Shown here piece by piece: positions 35,875 through 46,140 of a stretch of 64,000 bases of DNA. A model generated the notes under the pieces. That model saw only the letters and a program-made list of their open reading frames with translations, ran no database searches and was not told where the DNA came from. Every line of letters begins with the position of its first letter. The first letter of the stretch is position 1. The stretch lies in assembly GCA_900540735.1 (NCBI GenBank), contig UQHB01000009.1:1-64000 (forward strand), in the 5' to 3' direction. Origin of the DNA: an uncultured Megasphaera sp. (GTDB lineage Bacteria > Bacillota > Negativicutes > Veillonellales > Megasphaeraceae). The position numbers were made by a program, and so were the translations under genes.

Positions 35875-36747
35875 ATGAACGTAAGGATTCCAGAAAAATA
35901 CAGAATGGTCGCTGCTGATGCAACGCTATTACTCATTGCTTCCATTTGGGGCGGCGGCTTTATTGCCTCGAAAGAAGCACTGGCAACGATGCCTTCCTTT
36001 GGCGTCATGGCGGCGCGCTTTCTCTCGTCGGCACTGGTCATGTTCGTCCTCTTTCACCGCACGATTTTAGCACATCATAGCAAAAAAGACATTTTCTTTG
36101 GTGTCGTCATCGGCGTGATTCAATTCATTGCCTTTATCTTTCAGCTCGAAGGGTTGAGTTTGACGACCGTTGAAAAGCAGTCTTTCCTGATTACGTCGTA
36201 TGTTATCTTCGTGCCTTTCCTTTCATGGATAGCCACGCGCCAACGCATTCGTAAACTCGATATTGTCTGTGCAGTCCTGGCTGTCATCGGCCTGGGGCTC
36301 CTCTGTTTAAAGCCAGAAAATTTGACCTTCCAGCTCGGCGACATTTTGTCCGTCATTGCAGCCCTCTTTTTTGGCATTCAAATCGTCTACGTAGCAAACT
36401 TCGTCAAAGGTGCAAACATGATTAGTATGAGCTTCTTTCAGCTCGCTACGATTGGCATCTTAGGCCTGCCCTTTTCCGGGATTTCAGGCATTACAAGCGG
36501 CGACATGAATGCTTTCTTAGGCATTGCGTACCTCGCCCTCTTTAACACGGCCTTTGCCTTTTCAGCACAAAATATTGCCCAGCAATACACGACAGACGCG
36601 CATGCATCGCTCCTCATTTCTTTTGAATCGGTCTTTGGCTTTTTGCTGGCTGTTTGGTTTTATGGCAGCGTCGTGACAGGTCAAGAAATCGTCGGCTGTG
36701 TCTGCATGCTCGCAGCAGTGCTCTTATCTAACGTCAAGAAAGGATAA
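35875..36747 (+). CDS. EamA/DMT family transporter
   Basis: A 290-aa drug/metabolite transporter with ten predicted transmembrane segments arranged as two EamA repeats. It begins with the typical ASIWGGGFIASKEAL helix, and the second half ends with SFESVFGFLLAVWFYGSVVTGQE. It exports or imports an unknown small metabolite. The start follows GAAGGGAGACA. Confidence 0.88.
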   Translation: MNVRIPEKYRMVAADATLLLIASIWGGGFIASKEALATMPSFGVMAARFLSSALVMFVLFHRTILAHHSKKDIFFGVVIGVIQFIAFIFQLEGLSLTTVEKQSFLITSYVIFVPFLSWIATRQRIRKLDIVCAVLAVIGLGLLCLKPENLTFQLGDILSVIAALFFGIQIVYVANFVKGANMISMSFFQLATIGILGLPFSGISGITSGDMNAFLGIAYLALFNTAFAFSAQNIAQQYTTDAHASLLISFESVFGFLLAVWFYGSVVTGQEIVGCVCMLAAVLLSNVKKG

Positions 36748-36754
36748 AATAAAT

Positions 36755-37407
36755 TTAATCTACCCAAGCACTTACAAGCGTAACCGTTTTATTGGGGTGA
36801 AATTGGTATATAGCTTTTCCATGAATAAATCCGTCATCCAAAAACTGACCGGCCAACAGGCCATCTTCTAATTTTCCATGCCATTGTTGTACAGCTTGCA
36901 GTGCCGCTTCATCTAAGAAGACATTGCCTGAACTTTCTGTAATATACGCATGCACTACCTTGAATCGATAGTGTTGACAGTCCATATTTTATCATGACGT
37001 GTTTCGACTCGTTTTGTATTTTTATCATAGTCATACGTGACAATCTTTTGTTCCTGTCCCATCGTATAGTCTGTTTCAAAATCTATTTTACCATCATCAC
37101 CATAATACTGAGACGGCCCATTAAGGGTCGCATTCGTATAGGATACGGAAGATGTTAAGATACCTTTATCATTAAATGATTTGGATACACCATTAGCGTA
37201 CGAAGTTTCCTTATGTACATTACCATTTTTGAAAAAGGTTTTAGACACGCCTTCTAAATTGCCCGTAGTTTCATCGTAATTCCACGTAGCAGCTACTTGT
37301 TTCTTATCCGTGTAGTAGTACTGCGACAGTTATGCCGCATCAGCCGTGCCGACACCAACACTTACGGCCATTGCAGCTACTGCCAGCCATGCTCGTATAT
37401 GCTTCAT
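36755..37407 (-). pseudogene. Secreted MORN-repeat-like protein, broken
   Basis: A signal peptide (MKHIRAWLAVAAMAVSVGVG then TADAA) opens at 37407, but TAA at 37330-37332 follows at once. The frame then continues with MORN/YwqK-type repeats (FFKNGNVHKETSYANGV, YYGDDGKIDFETDY) to a stop near 36957. A second block of the same character (FLDDGFIHGKAIYQFHPNKTVT) is in another frame and ends at 36755. A nonsense codon plus a frameshift therefore break one gene of about 215 codons. It is convergent with the DMT transporter gene, 7 bases apart. Confidence 0.7.
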
Positions 37408-37501
37408 TCGAAATCCCCCTCATACCAATCAATTATTTTAACATCTTCTATCAAAAGTATACGCTTATTACGCTTATTATGTCTCTAATACTAGTCAATA
37501 C

Positions 37502-37531
37502 AAAAAGGAAGCCACTTTCGTGACTCCCTTT
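37502..37531 (-). terminator. Terminator of purL
   Basis: A ten-base stem with G-U and mismatch tolerance, followed on the minus strand by five T residues, 10 bases past the purL stop. Confidence 0.65.
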
Positions 37532-37540
37532 CGTCATATC

Positions 37541-40500
37541 TTATTTAAAGTATTCTACGCCAGCTTTGAAGATTGGCTGTAATTTATTACCTGCAATATT
37601 TTCAAAAATATCGTTTGCACTGAACCGTTCTGTATGGCCCATCTTACCGAGGACACGACCATCAGGGCTCGTAATCCCTTCGACAGCCATGACGGACTGA
37701 TTCGGGTTGTACGTGCTATCGTACGTTGCGTTGCCGTTGAGGTCGACGTACTGCGTTGCAATCTGACCTTTTGCAGTGAGTTCTTTAATCTGTTCTACTG
37801 TCGCTACGAAGCGGCCTTCGCCGTGAGAAATAGCGATAGAATGAACGTCGCCGGCTTTTACGTTACTGAACCACGGACTCATGGTGGAGACCACTTTCGT
37901 TTCGACCATGCGCGACAAGTGACGGCCAATGGTGTTGTACGTCAAGGTCGGGCTGTCTGCGCGGAGAGGCTGTACGTGGCCATACGGCAAGAGGCCCAGT
38001 TTAATGAGTGCTTGGAAGCCGTTGCAAATGCCGAGAGCGAGGCCGTCCCGTTTATAAAGGAGCGTTTCGAGAGCGTCTGCCAGTTTCGGGTTACGGAAGA
38101 GTGTAGCAATGAATTTACCGGACCCTTCTGGTTCGTCACCAGCACTGAAGCCGCCTGGGAACATAATAATTTGTGCCTGAGCAATGCGTTTCGCCATTTC
38201 ATCAATAGATTCTTCCAAATCTTGCGGCGTGTTGTTGCGAAGTACCATGACATCAGCCGTAGCACCAGCACGAATGAAGGCTTTAGCCGAGTCGTATTCG
38301 CAATTCGTGCCCGGGCATACAGGAATGAAGACGCGCGGTGTGCCGAACGATTCTGCCCGTTTCGGACCGTATGTCGTAAAGAGCGGCAACGTTGCATCGC
38401 CTGTTGCGCTTTCACTCTGAATGGGGAATACTTTACTGAGCGGTTCTTCCCATGCAGCTTGCAAATCAGCGAGGGCAATCTTCACATCGCCAACAGTCAT
38501 GTTGCCGTCGCCACGAGTGAGGCCGACGCGGCTGACATGGTCACGACGTACCCATTCGACAGCTGTATTTGTATCCGTTTCGACGAGGATAGCACCGTAA
38601 CGGAGATTGAATAATTCTTGTGTCGGGAAAGCACCATTGATTTCTACGCCAATGCGATTACCAAACGCCATTTGCGCAATATCAGCAGCTACACCGCCTT
38701 GGCCGACTGCATGCATGGCTTTGATTTTGCCGTCAAGGACTGCTTGATGGAGGAAATCGCATGTATCTTTAAAGACATCAAAGTCCGGCATATCTTCTCC
38801 ATCACGCGGTAAATCAAAGAGGAGGACTGCATTGCCTGGCTGTTTGAATTCCGGCGAAATGATGTGATTCGTTTTTTCTGGAACAATAGCAAAGGAAACC
38901 AGTGTGGGCGGTACAGTGAGGTTTTCGAAGGTACCGCTCATGCTGTCTTTACCGCCAATAGCAGCGACTTCCATCGCTTGTTGAGCAACGTATGCACCGA
39001 GGAGAGCACTAACCGGCTGGCCCCAAGCTTTTTCATTCGTCCCAAGGCTCTGGAAGAATTCTTGCATCGTAAGATACACTTTCTTGCGGTCACCGCCGAG
39101 GGCAACGAGTTTGGCAATAGACTGGACGACTGCATAGAGTGCGCCGTGGAAAGGACTCCAAATAGCTAAATCCGGGTCATAACCGTGCGTAAAGATGCTT
39201 GCTGTCGTCGTATTTCCATTGAGGACAGGAATCTTCGCAACCATACCTTCGACCGGAGTCTTCTGGTATTTACCACCAAAGGGCATAAGGACTGTACGCG
39301 CACCAATCGTGCTGTCGAACCGTTCTGCAAGGCCTTGTTCGGACGCAATATTGAGAGTACCCATAGTTTTGAGCCACGTGTCTTTGACATCTTTTACTTC
39401 TGGAGCTGTAAAGAAGTCTTTATCTTCCGGAGCAACGACGAGGGCTTTCCGATGCTGTGTTACGCCGTTCGTATCGAGGAAGGCACGCGTAATATTGACG
39501 ACGTTCTGGTCGCGCCAATGCATGACGAGCCGTTTCGTATCTGTTGCGACAGCGACGATAGTTGCTTCCAAGTTTTCTTCAGCAGCGTATTTCATGAATT
39601 CATCGATATGTTCCGGAGCAACGACGACTGCCATCCGTTCTTGCGATTCGGAAATAGCCAATTCTGTGCCGTCGAGACCTTCATATTTCTTCGGTACTTT
39701 ATCGAGGTTGATGTCGAGGCCGTCTGTTAATTCGCCAATAGCAACGGACACACCGCCTGCACCAAAGTCATTGCACCGTTTAATGAGGACCGTTACTTCA
39801 TGACGACGGAAGAGACGCTGAATTTTCCGTTCTGTTAAAGGATTCCCTTTTTGTACTTCTGCACCGCACGTTTCGAGAGATTCGACAGTGTGTTTCTTCG
39901 ACGAGCCTGTCGCACCGCCGCAGCCGTCACGGCCTGTTTTCCCACCGAGGAGAATAATAATGTCCCCAGGAACCGGTTCTTCACGGACAACGTTATTCCG
40001 CGGAGCTGCACCGAGGACGGCACCGATTTCCATGCGTTTTGCAATGAAGCCTTGGTTATAGTATTCTTTAACTTCCCCTGTAGCAAGGCCAATCTGGTTA
40101 CCATAGGAGCTGTAACCTTTGGCAGCACCAGCGGTCAACGTACGCTGCGGTAATTTGCCGACAAGCGTATCTTTGACAGCTTGCCGCGGGTCGCCAGCAC
40201 CAGTAACGCGCATAGCTTGGTATACATAGGCACGGCCGCTCAAGGGGTCACGGATACAACCACCGAGGCATGTTGCTGCACCGCCGTACGGTTCGATTTC
40301 GGTCGGATGGTTGTGCGTTTCGTTTTTAAATAACAAGAGCCATTCTTCTTCGACACCATCGACATCGACCGGAACGATAATGGTGCATGCATTGATTTCT
40401 TCCGATTCGTCGAGGTTATCCAGTTTACCAGCAGCTTTCAATTCTTTGACGGCAATCGTCGCCATATCCATGAGGGTCTGCGGTTTCTGGCGATTCAATT

Positions 40501-41284
40501 TTTCCCGCGTCGTTTTGTACGCTTCATAAGCCCGTTGAATCGGTGCTGTATAGCGGCCGTCTTCAAAATCGATATGCGTCAATTCCGTCATGAACGTCGT
40601 GTGACGGCAATGGTCGGACCAATACGTATCGATGACGCGGATTTCCGTAATCGTTGGGTTCCGTTTTTCTTCATCCCGGAAATAAGATTGAACGAATTTC
40701 AAATCGTCAAAACTCATGGCAAGGCCCATATGCTGGGACAATTCATGCAAGGCTGCATCATCCATCGTATCGAAGCCATCGATAGTCGGTACGTCAGCCG
40801 GTTTTTCCCACGCCATATCGAGAGTCGTTGCCGGGTCGAGCGATGCTTCGCGCGCATCGACAGGGTTAATGCAATAATGTTTAATAGCTGCTACGTCTGC
40901 ATCAGTCAATTTTCCAGATAAGACGAGGACTTGTGCAGTCCGGACAACGCTTGTGTTTTTCATGGTCAGCATTTGCAAGCACTGCATAGCCGAATCAGCA
41001 CGCTGGTCGTACTGGCCCGGTAAGTATTCAATAGCAATGACCGTATCATCAGGCTGTGCTGGCAATGTATCGTATACAGCATCTACAGGCGGTTCCGAGA
41101 AAATCATATTCTTCGCCGCTTCAAAGGCCTGGTCATCCAGACCAGCTACATCATAACGGTGGAAGATTTTTACATCCCTTAAATCTGTAATTAAAACATT
41201 TTCCCGTAAATCTGTTAAAAGGCGTTTTGCTTCATCCGCAAAGGTTCCTTTTTTGGCAACATACAAACGTCGAATAGACTGCAT
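37541..41284 (-). CDS. purL: Phosphoribosylformylglycinamidine synthase, large single-chain form
   Basis: A 1247-aa enzyme of purine synthesis, converting FGAR plus glutamine and ATP to FGAM. The N-terminal PurS-like and linker region includes SDHCRHTTF. Two AIR-synthase-like halves follow (KNETHNHPTEIEPYGGAATC in the first; GGKDSMSGTF in the second). A C-terminal class I glutaminase domain has FIPVCPGTNCEYD, GGFSAGDEPEGSG and LALGICNGFQ (nucleophile Cys). The start at 41284 follows GGGAGGTCATGAC; the 11 residues before it are not conserved-looking. It stands alone, away from other pur genes. Confidence 0.96.
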   Translation of the reverse strand: MQSIRRLYVAKKGTFADEAKRLLTDLRENVLITDLRDVKIFHRYDVAGLDDQAFEAAKNMIFSEPPVDAVYDTLPAQPDDTVIAIEYLPGQYDQRADSAMQCLQMLTMKNTSVVRTAQVLVLSGKLTDADVAAIKHYCINPVDAREASLDPATTLDMAWEKPADVPTIDGFDTMDDAALHELSQHMGLAMSFDDLKFVQSYFRDEEKRNPTITEIRVIDTYWSDHCRHTTFMTELTHIDFEDGRYTAPIQRAYEAYKTTREKLNRQKPQTLMDMATIAVKELKAAGKLDNLDESEEINACTIIVPVDVDGVEEEWLLLFKNETHNHPTEIEPYGGAATCLGGCIRDPLSGRAYVYQAMRVTGAGDPRQAVKDTLVGKLPQRTLTAGAAKGYSSYGNQIGLATGEVKEYYNQGFIAKRMEIGAVLGAAPRNNVVREEPVPGDIIILLGGKTGRDGCGGATGSSKKHTVESLETCGAEVQKGNPLTERKIQRLFRRHEVTVLIKRCNDFGAGGVSVAIGELTDGLDINLDKVPKKYEGLDGTELAISESQERMAVVVAPEHIDEFMKYAAEENLEATIVAVATDTKRLVMHWRDQNVVNITRAFLDTNGVTQHRKALVVAPEDKDFFTAPEVKDVKDTWLKTMGTLNIASEQGLAERFDSTIGARTVLMPFGGKYQKTPVEGMVAKIPVLNGNTTTASIFTHGYDPDLAIWSPFHGALYAVVQSIAKLVALGGDRKKVYLTMQEFFQSLGTNEKAWGQPVSALLGAYVAQQAMEVAAIGGKDSMSGTFENLTVPPTLVSFAIVPEKTNHIISPEFKQPGNAVLLFDLPRDGEDMPDFDVFKDTCDFLHQAVLDGKIKAMHAVGQGGVAADIAQMAFGNRIGVEINGAFPTQELFNLRYGAILVETDTNTAVEWVRRDHVSRVGLTRGDGNMTVGDVKIALADLQAAWEEPLSKVFPIQSESATGDATLPLFTTYGPKRAESFGTPRVFIPVCPGTNCEYDSAKAFIRAGATADVMVLRNNTPQDLEESIDEMAKRIAQAQIIMFPGGFSAGDEPEGSGKFIATLFRNPKLADALETLLYKRDGLALGICNGFQALIKLGLLPYGHVQPLRADSPTLTYNTIGRHLSRMVETKVVSTMSPWFSNVKAGDVHSIAISHGEGRFVATVEQIKELTAKGQIATQYVDLNGNATYDSTYNPNQSVMAVEGITSPDGRVLGKMGHTERFSANDIFENIAGNKLQPIFKAGVEYFK

Positions 41285-41365
41285 GTCATGACCTCCCTCA
41301 AAGTATGTACTATCCATTTTACACGTTTAGTATACCTGTTTTACACGGTCCTGTAAACGAGAAAA

Positions 41366-42763
41366 TTAAACCAATCCGAGCCAATTCCAATAGGTAATGG
41401 CAACAAGTGACATAAAGGCGCAAGCAACAATACTCGTAATCAGGCCAGTCTTCATAAGTTCGCCAGACGAAACGAAAGGCGTACTGCAAATGATAGCATT
41501 CGGCATGTTGCTCACAGGCAGTAAATACTGGTGCTGCATGTTCATGCCGAGGATCAAGGCAAAGGCTACAGGATTAATGCCCGTTGCCATGGCGTAAGCA
41601 ATAATAATGGGGATTAAAGCCGTCGTCTTCGGGCCGCCACCCGTAAAGAGGACCTGCATAACCGTTATAATCCAAATAAAGGCGATGACCTGCAGCGTCA
41701 CGGGCAACGTATGGAGCGGCGAAAAGACGGTGTTAGCAATCCACGTGGCCGCCCCGGATGTAACAAGGACAGCCCCTAAAGATAAGCCACCGCCGTATAA
41801 GACGAAGACGTTCCAAGGCACTTTCCCTTGCGATACTTTCCAGTCAATGACACCATGCTTTGGAAAGAGCAATAAAATAATGGCAAATAAACCGACGACA
41901 GCAACGGATAATTTCGTAAATGAATCGGTTGCCCATAAGAGCAGCGTAATAATGAACACGCCGAGCGTATATTTTTCGTCGCGGCTCATGGTGCCGAGTT
42001 TTTCAATTTCTTCATTGACATACGTTTGTACATGGTCAATCTGTTTAATTTCTGGCGGATACATGAATTGGAGTAATAAGACAATGAGCAAGCTTAAAAT
42101 AATTGCTGGAGGCCCACCGATTTTAAACCATTCACTCCAACTAATGACGTGGCCTGTGGCATCAGCAATCATACCGACTGTAATCGGGTTACCCACGTGC
42201 GCCGTGAGGACACCGATACTCATAGCCGTGCCAGCCATAGCGACAATAAACATCAACGCTTTGACAATATTACTTTTCCCCCGGTCTGCGTTGAATGAAC
42301 GGCCAATGCCTGTAATAATTGGCAGCATCAAGAGCGTCCGCGCCGTAATGGACGGCACGAGGAAGGTCAATAAAAGCATAGCTGCAGCTACAGCCCAGTA
42401 AACACGGATACAACTGCCTTTCGCCAAGGAAATCAAATGAATGGCAATGCGCCGAGACAAACCCACTTCATCCATGACACCAGCCATAATAAAGCCGACG
42501 ACAATAAGCCAGACCGACGTATTGGCATACCCCGAAAAGGCCACCTTAACTGGTGCCGCATGAGATAAGGCCAATAAAAAGACAATCATAATCCCACTGA
42601 GTGCCCCCTCTACAGCACCAGTGACCCAAACGATAATCGCAAAAGCACCACAAGCCAAGGCCATCTTCCCTTCATACGGAAGCCCTGTCGGCGTCGGCAA
42701 GACCCAGCCGACAATGGCAAAGGCAGCAAAGGCTACAAAAAGCCAAATTAATTTCTTATTCAC
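41366..42763 (-). CDS. DASS (SLC13) family anion:sodium symporter
   Basis: A 465-aa inner-membrane transporter with about 12 hydrophobic segments, related to dicarboxylate and sulfate carriers. TAHVGNPITVG in the first repeat and FTGGGPKTTALIPI in the second occupy the positions of the paired substrate/sodium-binding hairpins. It probably moves dicarboxylates such as succinate, fumarate or malate across the membrane. Confidence 0.87.
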   Translation of the reverse strand: MNKKLIWLFVAFAAFAIVGWVLPTPTGLPYEGKMALACGAFAIIVWVTGAVEGALSGIMIVFLLALSHAAPVKVAFSGYANTSVWLIVVGFIMAGVMDEVGLSRRIAIHLISLAKGSCIRVYWAVAAAMLLLTFLVPSITARTLLMLPIITGIGRSFNADRGKSNIVKALMFIVAMAGTAMSIGVLTAHVGNPITVGMIADATGHVISWSEWFKIGGPPAIILSLLIVLLLQFMYPPEIKQIDHVQTYVNEEIEKLGTMSRDEKYTLGVFIITLLLWATDSFTKLSVAVVGLFAIILLLFPKHGVIDWKVSQGKVPWNVFVLYGGGLSLGAVLVTSGAATWIANTVFSPLHTLPVTLQVIAFIWIITVMQVLFTGGGPKTTALIPIIIAYAMATGINPVAFALILGMNMQHQYLLPVSNMPNAIICSTPFVSSGELMKTGLITSIVACAFMSLVAITYWNWLGLV

Positions 42764-42968
42764 TACATCACCCTCGTATCATAATAAAGTATATAACACG
42801 ATGAGTGTACCACCTATTCTTTAACTTCACAATATAAATCTCTACTTTAATCATAGAAACGTAAGTATTTTGCACGATTTTCTTATACTTTTATTTAATT
42901 CCATAATTGCATTAAAATCACGGTACACACGATTTTTAGTATATACTATATTTCCTCTAAATCCTTTG

Positions 42969-42997
42969 TTGACTTGCCCAGTAAATCGTATTATTCT
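42969..42997 (+). promoter_or_regulatory. Promoter of xpt
   Basis: TTGACT (42969-42974), 17 bases, TATTCT (42992-42997). Only about 35 bases separate it from the xpt start, so there is no room for a purine riboswitch. The rest of 42764-43039 is AT-rich and featureless. Confidence 0.65.
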
Positions 42998-43039
42998 GTA
43001 TTATAATATACTGATGAATAAGGACTTAGGAGGTCTCTC

Positions 43040-43615
43040 ATGGACGAACTGAAAGCACGCATTTTGGCGGACGGTATTGTCATTGACAACCGTATCTTAA
43101 AAGTAGATAATTTCTTAAACCAACAAATCGATACGACCCTTATTACCCATGTAGGGCAAGAATTTGCCCGTCGTTTTGCCGGTATCCACATCGACCGCAT
43201 CGTGACCATCGAATCATCGGGCATTGCTGTAGCCTACGCAGCCTCCATGGCTATGGGCAACATTCCTGTCGTCTTTGCGCGAAAGAAAAAATCCCTGCTC
43301 ACTGTAGGCGAACAATACACGGCTTCCATCTATTCGTACACAAAAGAAGAAACATACACTGCTTCCATTAGCAAGGCTTACTTGCATGCCGGTGAAACAG
43401 TTCTCTTAGTAGATGACTTCCTCGCCAGTGGTGCCGCTGCCTTTGGCCTGGCCGAACTAGTCAAAGAAGCAGGCTGTTCCGTCGCCGGTATTGGCATTGT
43501 CATTGAAAAAACCTTCCAGCCAGGACAGCAAAAACTCAAAGACGCAGGCTATCGCGTCGAATCCTTGGCGCGGATTGCGCGCTTTGAAAACAACGCCCCT
43601 GTTTTTGCAGAATAG
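43040..43615 (+). CDS. xpt: Xanthine phosphoribosyltransferase
   Basis: A 191-aa type I PRTase that makes XMP from xanthine and PRPP. VLLVDDFLASGAAAFGL is the PRPP loop. TIESSGIAVAYAASMAMGNIPVVFARKKK is typical of bacterial Xpt. The start follows TTAGGAGG. A protein of unknown function follows 9 bases later in the same direction. Confidence 0.93.
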   Translation: MDELKARILADGIVIDNRILKVDNFLNQQIDTTLITHVGQEFARRFAGIHIDRIVTIESSGIAVAYAASMAMGNIPVVFARKKKSLLTVGEQYTASIYSYTKEETYTASISKAYLHAGETVLLVDDFLASGAAAFGLAELVKEAGCSVAGIGIVIEKTFQPGQQKLKDAGYRVESLARIARFENNAPVFAE

Positions 43616-43624
43616 GAGTATCCC

Positions 43625-44245
43625 ATGAGAGCACAATTTTTTGACGGCTTCGACTTTGATAAATTTAAACTGAGCATCGTCGCCGTAGAACATGTAAAAG
43701 ACTTTTTTAATATTGAAGACTTCGGCCTTCATCCCATTATGTACAACGAAGCATGCCTCAGAGGCTATACGTGCATTTTCGGCTTTAATGACGAAAAAAT
43801 GCTGACTCTCCATAAATTATTGACCAACAATAACGGCATGGAACCGCCAGCCATTGACGGCGTAAAGCCAGAAATCTTTAACGCTCCGGCAGGGAACTTA
43901 AAATACGACTTAGACCACGTCATGCACTATAACGGCTCTATCCTCATTGCTAACGGCTTCATCGATAAATACTTCGTGCCTTTTGGCTTCCAGCTGCCCC
44001 ATGCGTTCCGCAAAGTCTATGAACTCACCTTTGACGACGGTCTCTTCGTCAAAGTTACAGATAAATCGGAAGCAGCCCAAAAACTGCGTATTGAATATCA
44101 AGAACCGGTGCCGCCAAAGAAAAAACTGCAAATGAAGCTCGGCTCGGTCATGCGTAAAAATGAAGAATACGGTTTCGATGACGAAACGATTGCGTCATAC
44201 ATGGATTTGAGTTACGACGCGAAGTATATGTTTGACGATAAATAA
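43625..44245 (+). CDS. Conserved-looking protein of unknown function
   Basis: A 206-aa soluble protein that I do not recognise. It is rich in Phe, Tyr and Asp, with a FDGFDFDKFKLSIVAVEHVKD start, a central NAPAGNLKYDLDHVMHYNG segment and an acidic, aromatic end (YDAKYMFDDK). A Pro/Lys-rich linker (PVPPKKKLQM) separates a C-terminal helical part. There are no signal peptide, membrane segments or cysteine motif. It is preceded by GGAGTATCCC and sits 9 bases after xpt, so it is probably co-transcribed with it; a role near purine salvage is only a guess. Confidence 0.75.
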   Translation: MRAQFFDGFDFDKFKLSIVAVEHVKDFFNIEDFGLHPIMYNEACLRGYTCIFGFNDEKMLTLHKLLTNNNGMEPPAIDGVKPEIFNAPAGNLKYDLDHVMHYNGSILIANGFIDKYFVPFGFQLPHAFRKVYELTFDDGLFVKVTDKSEAAQKLRIEYQEPVPPKKKLQMKLGSVMRKNEEYGFDDETIASYMDLSYDAKYMFDDK

Positions 44246-44289
44246 AAATAAGGAATTGCCTTCATGATGAAAGCAATTCCTTATTTTTA
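44244..44289. terminator. Bidirectional terminator
   Basis: Long arms of about 18 bases (one G-U) around CATGATG with A-rich and T-rich ends. It serves the xpt operon and the convergent AAA-ATPase-like gene, whose stop lies inside the right arm. Confidence 0.8.
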
Positions 44290-45954
44290 TGTCATATGTA
44301 ATAGAACCTGTATCTTCTTGCCACAGAAGGCCATACCATAATGCAACACTCGCGAAATGCCACGCTTCTCAAAGGCTGCGTCATAGCCTTTGTCGTTAAT
44401 TTGCCGTAATGCATCTTTAGCTTTTTCAGGTAGTTCTGTTTCTGTTTGCGCAACCTTACATTCAATAATAATGCCCTGTTTATGCGTACTTTTAGGGAAT
44501 AAGGCAATGTCAAAGCGACCGTACCCGCTTTCTCGATTTGATTCTACAATATAATCAGTTAATACTAATGCCGTTAATCCTAAGACTAAACCATGATAAA
44601 AGCTTTCTTTATTGGCCGTATCATAAGTACTGACAATTTGGGAAATATATTCCGTCAAACCTTGTGAAAAGGCATCGACATTGCCATCTACTAAATGATG
44701 CATCGTCATGTAGACTGCAGATAAATTCATGTGAGACCGCATTCGTTCTAAGATTTCGCGCTGATAAATATTTCGTACTTCTCGATTAGGTAGTGCTAGT
44801 TCACACAATGTCCCACCAGGTATATCTTTGGCATTCATAAGTGTGAGATATCCTGTCGCAAGGAGCATCGTATACAAGGCATCTTGATTACTGCCAATAT
44901 CCTGATAGCCTACGTCTTCACAAAGAATAGTCGTCACAGTCTTGCCCTGCAACAAAGCCAATAAGTCCATTTCTTGCTGCTTCATACGTAATTGTAAAAG
45001 GTTATATAAAATAGTATTTCCCGATGTATTTACCCAGTAGTCACCTAATTTTTTTCGCTTGAAATAGTTGAGAACAGACCAAGGATTATAAATTTCTGTC
45101 TCTCCGAATCGATAGCCGTCATACCATTCTTTTATCTGTGGCAAGGCCTTTTCTTCACCTATATCATAGGCCAATTGTTCCACTTCGCTAGGTGTAAACC
45201 CAATAACATCACTATAGGTTTCACTCAGGACAGAATAGACATCAAAATTATTTAAATCGCTAAAAATACTTTCTTTAGCAATTCGTAACACTCCAGTGAG
45301 AACAGCAAATTCTAAGTTTTCATTCGTCTTCAAAGCATTTCCTAAAAATTGTTTGACAAAGTTAATACATTCATCATAGAATCCTTGCTCCCATGCTTGT
45401 TGTACAGGAACATCGTATTCATCGATTAAGACGATGACTTTTTTCCCATAATGGCACTGCAACATATCCATCAATCGTGCCAAGGCATTAGCCAATTCAT
45501 TGAGGGTGGCTTTGCGTTCAATAATCCTGCAATAATCATCTTGCATCGCTTTATCGACACGGTCACTGGTCTGAAGATACTGGTACTGTAAATATAGTTT
45601 ACGCAAAAAAACACGCCAATTGTCGAGCATACTCGACCAAGTCAGATTTTTTATTTCTTTTAAGGAAAGGAAAATAACCGGGTATTGTCCTTGGTAGTGC
45701 ATATAGGAAGGATTAGCTTGTTCTATGTATAATCCTTGAAACAGATTTTGGCTACTTTCCCTTTTATCAATCGAAAAGAAATATTCGACCATGCTCATAG
45801 TCAAGGTCTTCCCAAACCGACGAGGACGCGTAAGCAATGTCACTTTGCTATGGTCATCAATAAGTTGTTGGAGAAATTGAGTTTTATCTACTAAATAATA
45901 TTGTTCTCTTACTTCCTTGAAATCTTCTACGCCAATAGGCATTCGTTTTTTCAT
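44287..45954 (-). CDS. AAA-ATPase-like protein with C-terminal PD-(D/E)XK nuclease-like domain
   Basis: A 555-aa protein of the AAA-ATPase_like plus PDDEXK_9 type, often present in many copies in gut anaerobes. The N-terminal part has VGVEDFKEVRE-type start sequence (MPIGVEDFKEV), YLVDKTQFLQQL, the P-loop TRPRRFGKTLTMSM and the Walker B-like KVIVLIDEYDVP. The C-terminal part carries the nuclease-like core FDIALFPKS and IIIECKVAQ. The start at 45954 follows AAAGGAGGCGG. Function is unknown; mobile-element or defence roles are speculative. Confidence 0.85.
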   Translation of the reverse strand: MKKRMPIGVEDFKEVREQYYLVDKTQFLQQLIDDHSKVTLLTRPRRFGKTLTMSMVEYFFSIDKRESSQNLFQGLYIEQANPSYMHYQGQYPVIFLSLKEIKNLTWSSMLDNWRVFLRKLYLQYQYLQTSDRVDKAMQDDYCRIIERKATLNELANALARLMDMLQCHYGKKVIVLIDEYDVPVQQAWEQGFYDECINFVKQFLGNALKTNENLEFAVLTGVLRIAKESIFSDLNNFDVYSVLSETYSDVIGFTPSEVEQLAYDIGEEKALPQIKEWYDGYRFGETEIYNPWSVLNYFKRKKLGDYWVNTSGNTILYNLLQLRMKQQEMDLLALLQGKTVTTILCEDVGYQDIGSNQDALYTMLLATGYLTLMNAKDIPGGTLCELALPNREVRNIYQREILERMRSHMNLSAVYMTMHHLVDGNVDAFSQGLTEYISQIVSTYDTANKESFYHGLVLGLTALVLTDYIVESNRESGYGRFDIALFPKSTHKQGIIIECKVAQTETELPEKAKDALRQINDKGYDAAFEKRGISRVLHYGMAFCGKKIQVLLHMT

Positions 45955-46140
45955 TGCTTCCGCCTCCTTTGTACGTTCATTATAGAACATCTTCATAAAC
46001 TCTGTCTATGTCATTTCTACATGCCCTATGCCAATGATGCTAAGTATCATCATTGACACTATACAGGTAATAAAGCTCTTTGTATAATACGGAAAAGTAA
46101 TAGATATGCTTTGATGTATTACTAAAGAGGGATTTACATT

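Noticed and set aside
42840..43039. Purine riboswitch upstream of xpt
   Set aside because: The promoter lies about 35 bases from the start codon, leaving no room for an aptamer, and no G-box-like sequence is seen.
44287..45954. Transposase or insertion sequence
   Set aside because: The protein is an AAA-ATPase/PDDEXK_9-type protein; there are no terminal inverted repeats or target duplications.
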